DNA of 64,000 nucleotides from Fredinandcohnia quinoae (GTDB lineage: Bacteria > Bacillota > Bacilli > Bacillales > Bacillaceae_L). The stretch lies in NCBI RefSeq assembly GCF_022427965.1, contig NZ_JAKTTI010000001.1, positions 62,001 through 126,000 of the forward strand. Reading direction: 5' to 3'. This document shows, one piece after another, positions 56,795 to 64,000 of this stretch. Numbering within the stretch: the stretch's first letter is position 1; each line of letters begins with the position of its first letter. A model generated the notes under the pieces. The model was not told the origin of the DNA. It saw only the letters and a list, made by a program, of their open reading frames with translations, and searched no databases. Both the position numbers and the translations under genes were made by a program.

Positions 56795-57181
56795 CTACCG
56801 TATATCTTCAACAATACCTTCTTTAATAACGATTGTTCTTAAACTTGTTATCTCTGCCCAATCATCGCCTTTATTTACCTCAATGATTGATTGAACTTCC
56901 TTTTCTTTCAATTCACTACCTAATGGTAGCATATGTATTTGCTCAATTTGGAAGTCAAGAAGTTTTATTTTTTCCTGTCTATTATTTATTTCTTTCAAAA
57001 AGTGGGGTTGTAATTTTGCGGGGTTATATTTCTTTGTCTTTTCCATTTTTTTTAATTCAAATTGTAGCTGTTCACATTCTTTATGTAATTGATTCTTGCT
57101 TTGTAGAATTGAATCTAGAAGTGTTTTCTTACTATTTTCAGTCAAAACTTGTTTGACTACAACTGTTTGAAGAATTTTCAT
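56795..57181 (-). CDS. ylqD: YlqD family protein
   Basis: About 128-residue protein with the YlqD outline: N-terminal [18 protein letters not shown], a coiled coil (about 20-75) and a beta-rich C-terminal [20 protein letters not shown]. No known function. Same length and position as B. subtilis YlqD, between khpA and rimM. ATG at 57181 with AGGTGA upstream. Confidence 0.9.
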   Translation of the reverse strand: MKILQTVVVKQVLTENSKKTLLDSILQSKNQLHKECEQLQFELKKMEKTKKYNPAKLQPHFLKEINNRQEKIKLLDFQIEQIHMLPLGSELKEKEVQSIIEVNKGDDWAEITSLRTIVIKEGIVEDIR

Positions 57182-57209
57182 AGAATTCACCTACTTTTTA
57201 GTTATAAAA

Positions 57210-57235
57210 AAAGAGGAGGTTTCCCTCACCCTTTT
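57210..57235 (-). terminator. Terminator between khpA and ylqD
   Basis: Stem closing a GAAA tetraloop (GTGAGG-GAAA-CCTCCTC region with one mismatch), flanked by A and T runs; on the minus strand followed by TTTTTTT. It separates rpsP-khpA from ylqD-rimM-trmD. Confidence 0.7.
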
Positions 57236-57249
57236 TTTACTATTTTATT

Positions 57250-57480
57250 TCATTCGTTAATCTCTAGATGAATTCGTTTATTATGTCCAGTTCCTGCTGC
57301 ATAGACAACAGTTCGAATCGCTTTTATAACGCGTCCCTGTTTACCAATTACCTTACCCATATCTTCTTTATTAACTGTAAGAAGGTATGTCATGTTGCGA
57401 TCGTCAGAAGTTTCATCTATCACAACATCTTCAGGATGGTCAACAAGTGGCTGTACGATGGTTTTAATTAACTCTTTCAT
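57250..57480 (-). CDS. khpA: KH-domain RNA-binding protein KhpA (YlqC)
   Basis: 76-residue single KH domain with the RNA-binding loop GKVIGKQGRVIKAIR (about 42-56). Partner of KhpB/Jag, which would be elsewhere. ATG at 57480, 14 bp after rpsP. Confidence 0.96.
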   Translation of the reverse strand: MKELIKTIVQPLVDHPEDVVIDETSDDRNMTYLLTVNKEDMGKVIGKQGRVIKAIRTVVYAAGTGHNKRIHLEINE

Positions 57481-57494
57481 CTAATTCGCTCCTA

Positions 57495-57803
<309 letters not shown>

Positions 57804-57805
57804 TT

Positions 57806-57834
57806 ATAATAGCAATTACTATTATGTTTGTAAA
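57806..57834 (-). promoter_or_regulatory. Sigma-A promoter of rpsP
   Basis: Minus strand: TTTACA (57829-57834), 17-bp spacer, TATTAT (57806-57811). Confidence 0.6.
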
Positions 57835-57839
57835 GTGTT

Positions 57840-57936
57840 TTTTCTTTACAACGTTCAGAAAGTGGAACTTTCCGAACCTTATAAGTGTAACTAACACCTC
57901 TGGCTTCGCCAATCGGTGAGTTTTCTTTACAACGTT
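57840..57936. repeat. 16-bp direct repeats flanking hairpins between ffh and rpsP
   Basis: TTTTCTTTACAACGTT occurs exactly at 57840-57855 and 57921-57936. Between them lie two inverted repeats: GTTCAGAAAG / CTTTCCGAAC (57853-57877, 10 bp with one G-U on RNA) and a CACC...GGTG stem around TGGC/GCCA. One repeat copy overlaps the ffh stop codon. Neither hairpin has a clean U-tract. Related TGTAAAGAAAA (minus) also follows ftsY. Confidence 0.55.
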
Positions 57937-59275
57937 ACATGAAAGGAAATTTGAATCCTTTTTTCTTACTTTTACCCATATTTGTCATTTGTTTCATCAT
58001 TTTTTTCATGTCCTCAAATTGCTTAAGTAAACGGTTAACTTCTTGAACAGTTCTTCCGCTCCCTTTTGCAATTCGCTTTCTTCGACTTGAATTAATGATT
58101 TCTGGGTTTTCTTTTTCTTTCTTAGTCATTGAACGGATAATAGCTTCAACATGACCAATTTGCTTATCATCGACTTGAACATTCTTCAAGCCTTTCATTT
58201 TGTTTGCACCTGGTAGCATTCCAAGTATTTCATCAAGTGGTCCCATTTTACGAACCTGTGACAATTGATCAAGAAAGTCATCAAATGTAAAAGACGCTGA
58301 GCGAAACTTTTTTTCAAGCTCTTTTGCCTTTTCTTCATCAACAGAGGACTGTGCTTTTTCAATCAATGTCAGGACATCACCCATACCTAAAATACGGGAT
58401 GCCATTCTTTCAGGATGAAAAGGTTCAAGTGCATCAAGCTTTTCACCAAGTCCGACAAATTTAATCGGCGTATTTGTAACAGATTTTACAGATAATGCTG
58501 CACCACCACGAGTGTCACCATCAAGCTTTGTTAACACTACACCAGTTAAGCCTAATAAATCATTAAAGCTTTGTGCTACATTGACCGCATCTTGACCAGT
58601 CATAGCATCAACAACTAAGAAAATTTCATCAGGGTTGGCAATTTCCTTAACTTGCTTTAATTCTTCCATCAAAGCTTCATCAATGTGTAATCGACCAGCT
58701 GTATCAATCAATACATAATCATGATGTTCTTCTTTTGCTTTCTCGATTGCTTGCTTTGCAATCTCAACAGGGCTTACTTTATCGCCTAAGGAAAACACCG
58801 GTAAATTTAATTGCTTACCTAATGTCTCGAGTTGATCAATGGCTGCTGGACGGTATATATCCGCAGCTACTAGCATTGGCTTCCGGTTGTGCTTTTTACG
58901 TAATAGATTTGCGAGCTTTCCGGTTGTCGTCGTTTTACCTGCACCTTGAAGCCCGACCATCATAATAACAGTTGGCGGTCTTTTAGAAACAGCAATTTTA
59001 CTCTGTTCCCCACCCATTAATGCAGTGAGTTCTTCCTGAACTACTTTAATAACCTGTTGGCCAGGAGTTAAACTTTTCATTACTTCTTGACCTACTGCTC
59101 GTTCACTAACACGTTTCACAAAGTCTTTAACAACTTTGAAGTTAACGTCTGCTTCTAATAAAGCAAGACGAACTTCTCGCATCATCTCTTTTACATCTGT
59201 TTCTGTTACTTTTCCTTTACCGCGAATTTTCTGTATGGTACTCTGCAGTCGGTCGGACAATCCCTCAAATGCCAT
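57935..59275 (-). CDS. ffh: Signal recognition particle GTPase Ffh
   Basis: 446 residues in NG-M layout. P-loop GLQGAGKTTTTGKLA near 106-120, DTAGR in LIDTAGRLH, TKLDGD, then a methionine-rich M domain from about 300 that binds 4.5S/6S-like SRP RNA and signal sequences (MKKMMKQMTNMGKSK). ATG at 59275, 12 bp after ylxM. Confidence 0.98.
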   Translation of the reverse strand: MAFEGLSDRLQSTIQKIRGKGKVTETDVKEMMREVRLALLEADVNFKVVKDFVKRVSERAVGQEVMKSLTPGQQVIKVVQEELTALMGGEQSKIAVSKRPPTVIMMVGLQGAGKTTTTGKLANLLRKKHNRKPMLVAADIYRPAAIDQLETLGKQLNLPVFSLGDKVSPVEIAKQAIEKAKEEHHDYVLIDTAGRLHIDEALMEELKQVKEIANPDEIFLVVDAMTGQDAVNVAQSFNDLLGLTGVVLTKLDGDTRGGAALSVKSVTNTPIKFVGLGEKLDALEPFHPERMASRILGMGDVLTLIEKAQSSVDEEKAKELEKKFRSASFTFDDFLDQLSQVRKMGPLDEILGMLPGANKMKGLKNVQVDDKQIGHVEAIIRSMTKKEKENPEIINSSRRKRIAKGSGRTVQEVNRLLKQFEDMKKMMKQMTNMGKSKKKGFKFPFM

Positions 59276-59287
59276 TGTTTCCGCCCC

Positions 59288-59617
59288 CTATTCTAATTTC
59301 TCAAGCAACTGGATGACTTCTTGAAGCTCCTCTTTCTCATTACTAACCAGAGAAAGTTCCTTAAGCTTTGCAATAAGTTTTTGTCGCTCTAGAAATTTAT
59401 GAAATAGTAACAGTTTTTCTTCATATTCTTCAAGCATCGTTTCTGTACGTTTAATATTGTCATAAACAGCTTGACGACTAATATGATATTCTTCTGCTAT
59501 TTCACCAAGGGAAAAATCATCTAAGTAATAATAAGACATATAGCTTTTTTGCTTAGGAGTTAGCAACGACTGATAAAAATCAAACAAATAGTTCATCCTC
59601 GTTGTCTTTTCAAGCAT
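59288..59617 (-). CDS. ylxM: YlxM, SRP-associated HTH protein
   Basis: 109-residue sigma-70-like HTH ([24 protein letters not shown], about 33-56, outline). YlxM co-occurs with ffh and in streptococci affects SRP activity. ATG at 59617 with AAGGGGGAG upstream. A good promoter precedes it, so ylxM-ffh forms a unit separate from ftsY. Confidence 0.95.
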   Translation of the reverse strand: MLEKTTRMNYLFDFYQSLLTPKQKSYMSYYYLDDFSLGEIAEEYHISRQAVYDNIKRTETMLEEYEEKLLLFHKFLERQKLIAKLKELSLVSNEKEELQEVIQLLEKLE

Positions 59618-59659
59618 AGTATCTCCCCCTTGTTAAGTGAAATACCTTTACAATTCACT

Positions 59660-59688
59660 AGTTTACCGATTCATAGAAATGTTGTCAA
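59660..59688 (-). promoter_or_regulatory. Sigma-A promoter of ylxM-ffh
   Basis: Minus strand: consensus TTGACA (59683-59688), 17-bp spacer, TAAACT (59660-59665), in the 98-bp gap after ftsY. Confidence 0.65.
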
Positions 59689-59715
59689 GTTTTTTTCTTT
59701 ACAGCCTCGGCTTTG

Positions 59716-60705
59716 TCATTCCTCGTTATTGTCTACAAGATCCGCAAATAAGCCATACACATATTGCTCAGCATTAAATTCCTGTAGATCATCTACTTTT
59801 TCACCAAGACCTACAAATTTCACAGGAATATTTAGTTCATTCCGAATCGCTAGAACGATACCGCCCTTTGCAGTACCATCAAGCTTTGTTAACACGATGC
59901 CTGTGACATTCGTTGCATCAGAAAAGGTTTTCGCTTGGGTTAGTGCATTTTGTCCTGTTGTTGCATCAAGAACTAACAGTACTTCATGTGGGGCGCCTGG
60001 GAGCTCACGTTCAATAACCCTTTTTACCTTTTCAAGTTCTTTCATTAAATTCACTTTATTTTGGAGTCTACCTGCAGTATCACATAGTAAAACATCAACA
60101 TTTCGGGATTTTGCAGCTTGCACCGCATCATACATTACAGCCGCTGGATCAGAGCCTTCAGATTGTTTTATTACTTCAACACCGACACGCTCTCCCCAAA
60201 CTTCTAGTTGTTGAATCGCACCCGCACGGAAGGTATCACCCGCAGCTAAAAGAACAGATTTGCCTTCATTATTAAGTTTATTCGCTATTTTACCAATTGA
60301 TGTTGTCTTACCGACACCATTTACACCAACGACAAGGATAATCGTTAACCCGCTCTCTTGAATATTTAGGGTATTCTTTTGCTCTTCTCCACCATTATAT
60401 ATTTCAACAAGCTTCTCAGATATGACTGCTTGTACTTCTTTTGTATCTTGAATATTTCTTTTCTTTACTTCTGTTTTTAATTCATCAATTAATTCCATGA
60501 CAGTTGACACACCAACATCTGCAGCAATAAGAATTTCTTCAAGTTCTTCAAAAAAGTCCTCATCAACCTTACGATAACGTGCAACAAGGTCGTTTACCCG
60601 TTCTGAAAAAGAACTCCTCGTCTTCATTAAACCTTCTTTAAACTTTTCTGATACTGTATCAGCTTGGTTTGAAATTTTCTCTTTTAATTTTTTAAAAAAA
60701 CTCAT
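59716..60705 (-). CDS. ftsY: SRP receptor FtsY
   Basis: 329-residue SRP receptor GTPase. Short N-terminal region with basic amphipathic start (MSFFKKLKEKISNQ) but no long acidic A domain, typical of Firmicutes. P-loop GVNGVGKTTSIGKIA near 131, CDTAGRLQNK, TKLDGTAKGG. ATG at 60705 with GGGGA; 21 bp after smc. Confidence 0.98.
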   Translation of the reverse strand: MSFFKKLKEKISNQADTVSEKFKEGLMKTRSSFSERVNDLVARYRKVDEDFFEELEEILIAADVGVSTVMELIDELKTEVKKRNIQDTKEVQAVISEKLVEIYNGGEEQKNTLNIQESGLTIILVVGVNGVGKTTSIGKIANKLNNEGKSVLLAAGDTFRAGAIQQLEVWGERVGVEVIKQSEGSDPAAVMYDAVQAAKSRNVDVLLCDTAGRLQNKVNLMKELEKVKRVIERELPGAPHEVLLVLDATTGQNALTQAKTFSDATNVTGIVLTKLDGTAKGGIVLAIRNELNIPVKFVGLGEKVDDLQEFNAEQYVYGLFADLVDNNEE

Positions 60706-60726
60706 TGAAATCCCCTTTCAAAAATA

Positions 60727-63700
60727 TTAATTACTTGTAACAAAATCCTTGGACTCTTCTAACCTGACTGAAACAAGTTTCGAAACACCTGATTCTTGCA
60801 TGGTTACCCCATATAAAACATCCGCTTCTTCCATCGTACCTTTACGATGTGTGATAACGATGAATTGAGTCTCCTTGCTAAATTGTTTCAAATATTTCGC
60901 AAAACGATATACATTCGCTTCATCAAGTGCAGCTTCTACTTCATCAAGAACACAAAATGGGACTGGTCTTACTTTTAAAATTGAGAATAAAAGTGCTATT
61001 GCAGTAAGTGCTCTTTCCCCACCTGATAAAAGACTTAAATTTTGAAGTTTCTTACCTGGTGGTTGAGCTACAATATCAACACCCGTATTTAATAAATCGT
61101 TAGGATCAGTAAGGAGTAAATCAGCACGACCTCCACCAAATAACGCTTGGAATACAGATTCAAAATGAGATCTGATACTAGTAAAGGTAGTTTCAAACCT
61201 TTTTTTCATTTCTACATCCATTTCACCAATTACTTTGTATAAAGTATCTTTTGCGACCTGGAGATCATCCTTTTGCTCAGTTAAAAAAGTAAACCGATCA
61301 AAAATCCGATCAAATTCATCAATTGCCCCTATATTAACAGTACCCAATTCCTCGATCGCAAGCTTAATCAATTTCACTTTTTTCCTAGCATCAGTAATCT
61401 CCATTTGCAGTGGATATTTTTGCTTTGCCGCTTCGTATGTTAATAAATACTCTTCACGTAGATGATTCAAGCGGTTTTCTAGCTCTACATCTAGACGGTT
61501 TACCTGAACCTCTTCATCCTTCAAAATATCAACAAGCTGCTTGTATTGCCTTTTATCCTCTTTTAATTCCCGTTCAATATCTTCAAGCGTTATTTGTAAT
61601 TGAAGGCGCTTTTCTCTACGACTACTTATTAATTGAATGGTTTCATCTTTGTCATCGGCCTTTTTCCTTGCTGCTTCTTCTAACTCTTGTTCACCAGAAT
61701 GATTTGAAGTCATTTCATTATTTAATAATGATAAATCATCATTCGCTTCAGTATATTTTGATGTCAATTGTAAGTATTCTTCTTCTAATCGATGAACCTT
61801 CTCTTGCTGATTTTCAACCGATTGTTTCTTACCCGCTAAAATAACCTTACGATCAGTAATTTCAGTTAGTATAGATTCACGAGAAGATTGTTGATCATTT
61901 TTTTGTAATTGCAATTGATTAAGAGTATCATCCATACGATTCAGTTGTTCCTCAATATTTGCCAACTCTTTCTCTAACTCAGTTAATCGTACTATTATCT
62001 TTTCTTGATCTGAACCAAACAATTGCTTTTCTTGATCATATAATGCTAAATGTTCATTTACATTTTGTTCTTTTAGTACGACTTCACGATACTCACTCTT
62101 GACCGATTGCTCCTTTAGTCGCAATTGCTCTCCAACTTCACGCAATCTCTCAAGAATATCTTCATTTTCTGATATAGAACTTTTTAACTTTTTAATATGT
62201 TGTTCTAGATCGTTCGTTTTTTCCTCCATTTCAGCTAACTTTTCAGTGACGGTTTCCAACTCACGCCCTCTACTTAACAAGGAATTTGACTTCTGCTTTA
62301 CAGCCCCTCCGGTCATTGAACCACCGGGGTTTACAACATCACCATCTAATGTAACAAGTCGATATCGATGCTGGATGATTTTCGCTAACTCATTCGCTCC
62401 CTTTAAATCTGAAGTAATGATAACAGTACCTAATAAATTATTAATCACGGACTGATACTCCGTCTTATACGAGATTAAATCAGCAGCAACGCCAATAAAT
62501 GACGGATGTGCCTTAACAGAATCTAATAATCCAGAGGAGATTATGCGCTCTTTAATAATATTCAATGGTAAAAATGTTGCTCTACCAAAAGAATTCTGTT
62601 TAAGATATTTAATTGCATCTCTTGCACTTTTCTCATTATCGACTACTATATGCTGTGTGGCTCCACCTAGAGCTATTTCAATAGCAGTTTCATACTCCTT
62701 TGGCACATGTATAAGTTCAGCTATTGCCCCTTCAATTCCTGAGAGGCTTTCATTTCGTGCTTTTAATACTTCTTTAACACCTTGAAAAAAGCCAGCATAA
62801 TCATCCTGCATTTCTTCAAGCATTTCTTTTCGAGACTTCGTTTGCTGTAAATATTGATAAGCTTGATACAGTGTACTTTCCTTCTTTTGATAGTTTGTTT
62901 TACTATTCTCAAGCTTCTTTTGTACATCCCTAAAGCTAATAATCTGCTTATTAATTTCTTCTTCAATAACAGAGAGCTTTGTTTGAAGACTCAATTTTTC
63001 ATCCTGAATAGCTGTTCTTTCAAGTACATATTTTTGATTCGATTCATCTAAACGACTTGCTTTACGTTCTTGTTGTTGTTCCTGGTCTTTCAGATATACT
63101 ATCTCATTTCGATAGGTGGCCTGTTTGTTTAACAATTCGATATAGTCACTTTTAATATTTTCAATCTTTTCTTCAATATTTTGATCAAATGACTCAAGCA
63201 ATGTTTGTTTATTCGTTAATTCATCCTTTAACTGTTGCACTTCATTAATCAGTGATTTCAATTTCTCAAGCTCTTGTGTTTTTGTTTCTGATAGTGAAGA
63301 TATTTTTACATTTAGTTCTTTTATAGAGCTTTCAAGAAGGCTTCTATTTTGAACTGCATTTTTTTTGCGTTCCTTTAATACTTCTTTTCGTCCCTCTAGT
63401 TTTTCAAGCTCTTCACTTGTGCGTAATAAAACTTGTTGAAGTTCATTAACTGCCTCATCTGCAGCATCCATTTGACCACGTATTTCTTCTATTTGGGCTT
63501 CTTTTTTTTGTAAAATGGTGTTTAGACCAAGTTCCTTTTCTTTATGTTGTTCAACCAATTTAGAAAGTTGCTCCCATTTCTCGTGGAGGTCTTCTATCTC
63601 ATATACGGTTAAACCAACTTCAATTTGCTCTAACTCTTCCTTTTTTTCCAAATAATCCTTTGCTATTGATGCCTGAATTTGCAATGGTTCCTTTTGAATT

Positions 63701-64000
63701 TCTAGCTCATGTAGGATATCATTAACACGATTTAAATTTTCTTGGGTCTCAGCTAGCTTGTATTCTGCTTTTTTCTTACGGCTTTTATATTTTAAAACAC
63801 CTGCTGCTTCCTCAAAAATACTTCTACGTTCTTCAGATTTACTGCTTAGGATTTCTTCTACCTTCCCTTGGCTAATAATTGAAAACGCTTCACGACCGAG
63901 GCCAGAATCCATAAATAAATCAACAATATCTTTTAATCGACAAGATTGTTTATTAATTAAAAATTCACTTTCACCTGACCGATACACACGGCGGGTTACA
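60727..64000 (-). CDS. smc: Chromosome segregation ATPase SMC, missing its N-terminus
   Basis: About 1090 C-terminal residues; the gene enters from the high-coordinate edge, and VTRR directly precedes the first internal GTG, so the frame is open to the border. Roughly the first 95 residues, with Walker A, are missing. Seen are the Q-loop-region GLGREAFSIISQGKVEEIL, two long coiled coils, a hinge (about 400-540 of the fragment, with GGATQHIVVDNEKSAR), and at the C-terminus the signature LSLLSGGERALTAIALL and Walker B FCVLDEVEAALDEANV. Forms condensin with ScpA/ScpB. Confidence 0.98.
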   Translation of the reverse strand, partial: VTRRVYRSGESEFLINKQSCRLKDIVDLFMDSGLGREAFSIISQGKVEEILSSKSEERRSIFEEAAGVLKYKSRKKKAEYKLAETQENLNRVNDILHELEIQKEPLQIQASIAKDYLEKKEELEQIEVGLTVYEIEDLHEKWEQLSKLVEQHKEKELGLNTILQKKEAQIEEIRGQMDAADEAVNELQQVLLRTSEELEKLEGRKEVLKERKKNAVQNRSLLESSIKELNVKISSLSETKTQELEKLKSLINEVQQLKDELTNKQTLLESFDQNIEEKIENIKSDYIELLNKQATYRNEIVYLKDQEQQQERKASRLDESNQKYVLERTAIQDEKLSLQTKLSVIEEEINKQIISFRDVQKKLENSKTNYQKKESTLYQAYQYLQQTKSRKEMLEEMQDDYAGFFQGVKEVLKARNESLSGIEGAIAELIHVPKEYETAIEIALGGATQHIVVDNEKSARDAIKYLKQNSFGRATFLPLNIIKERIISSGLLDSVKAHPSFIGVAADLISYKTEYQSVINNLLGTVIITSDLKGANELAKIIQHRYRLVTLDGDVVNPGGSMTGGAVKQKSNSLLSRGRELETVTEKLAEMEEKTNDLEQHIKKLKSSISENEDILERLREVGEQLRLKEQSVKSEYREVVLKEQNVNEHLALYDQEKQLFGSDQEKIIVRLTELEKELANIEEQLNRMDDTLNQLQLQKNDQQSSRESILTEITDRKVILAGKKQSVENQQEKVHRLEEEYLQLTSKYTEANDDLSLLNNEMTSNHSGEQELEEAARKKADDKDETIQLISSRREKRLQLQITLEDIERELKEDKRQYKQLVDILKDEEVQVNRLDVELENRLNHLREEYLLTYEAAKQKYPLQMEITDARKKVKLIKLAIEELGTVNIGAIDEFDRIFDRFTFLTEQKDDLQVAKDTLYKVIGEMDVEMKKRFETTFTSIRSHFESVFQALFGGGRADLLLTDPNDLLNTGVDIVAQPPGKKLQNLSLLSGGERALTAIALLFSILKVRPVPFCVLDEVEAALDEANVYRFAKYLKQFSKETQFIVITHRKGTMEEADVLYGVTMQESGVSKLVSVRLEESKDFVTSN

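Overview
This window is a stretch of core chromosome from a low-GC, motile, Gram-positive member of the Bacillaceae (Bacillus-like). The evidence is the Bacillus-type fla/che operon flanked by codY and rpsB, a PolC-type replicative polymerase, FliY, CheC/CheD and SwrB/SwrD homologues, ClpQ/HslV with a serine N-terminus, AT-rich intergenic DNA and strong Gram-positive Shine-Dalgarno (SD) sequences. The genus cannot be fixed from the sequence alone. Every convincing gene lies on the minus strand, so in transcription order the window reads from high to low coordinates. The first gene (smc) and last gene (nusA) are cut by the window edges.

In transcription order: (i) 64000-51.7 kb holds chromosome segregation, protein targeting and translation genes: smc', ftsY, ylxM, ffh, rpsP, khpA, ylqD, rimM, trmD, rplS (behind an L19-leader-like 5' UTR), a type I signal peptidase, rbgA, rnhB and an orphan FliK-like/FlhB-like pair (ylqG, ylqH). 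(ii) 51.5-42.4 kb holds sucCD, dprA, topA, xerC, hslV, hslU and codY. (iii) 42.1-13.0 kb is one almost gap-free fla/che operon: flgB flgC fliE fliF fliG fliH fliI fliJ, a MotE-like gene, fliK, flgD, a TIGR02530-type gene, flgE, swrD, fliL, fliM, fliY, cheY, fliO, fliP, fliQ, fliR, flhB, flhA, flhF, flhG, cheB, cheA, cheW, cheC, cheD, sigD, then a fapA-like DUF342 gene, an unrecognised 102-residue gene and a swrB-like gene. (iv) 12.9-0 kb is rpsB, tsf, pyrH, frr, uppS, cdsA, dxr, rseP, polC, rimP, nusA'.

The gene order follows Bacillus subtilis closely, so the departures stand out. trmFO is absent between topA and xerC, and proS is absent between rseP and polC. Both junctions now hold a perfect inverted repeat in the leader of the downstream gene. 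An extra DUF342 gene and a small partner sit between sigD and swrB. The rpsB-tsf gap holds a GC-rich, highly self-complementary element of about 120 bp that looks like a dispersed structured repeat. The rpsB leader can fold into a nested structure. The start site of the fla/che promoter overlaps a perfect 13-nt palindrome.

No tRNA, rRNA, CRISPR array, prophage, transposase or defence system was seen. The noteworthy material is regulatory and intergenic, plus the accessory flagellar genes, rather than a new gene cluster.
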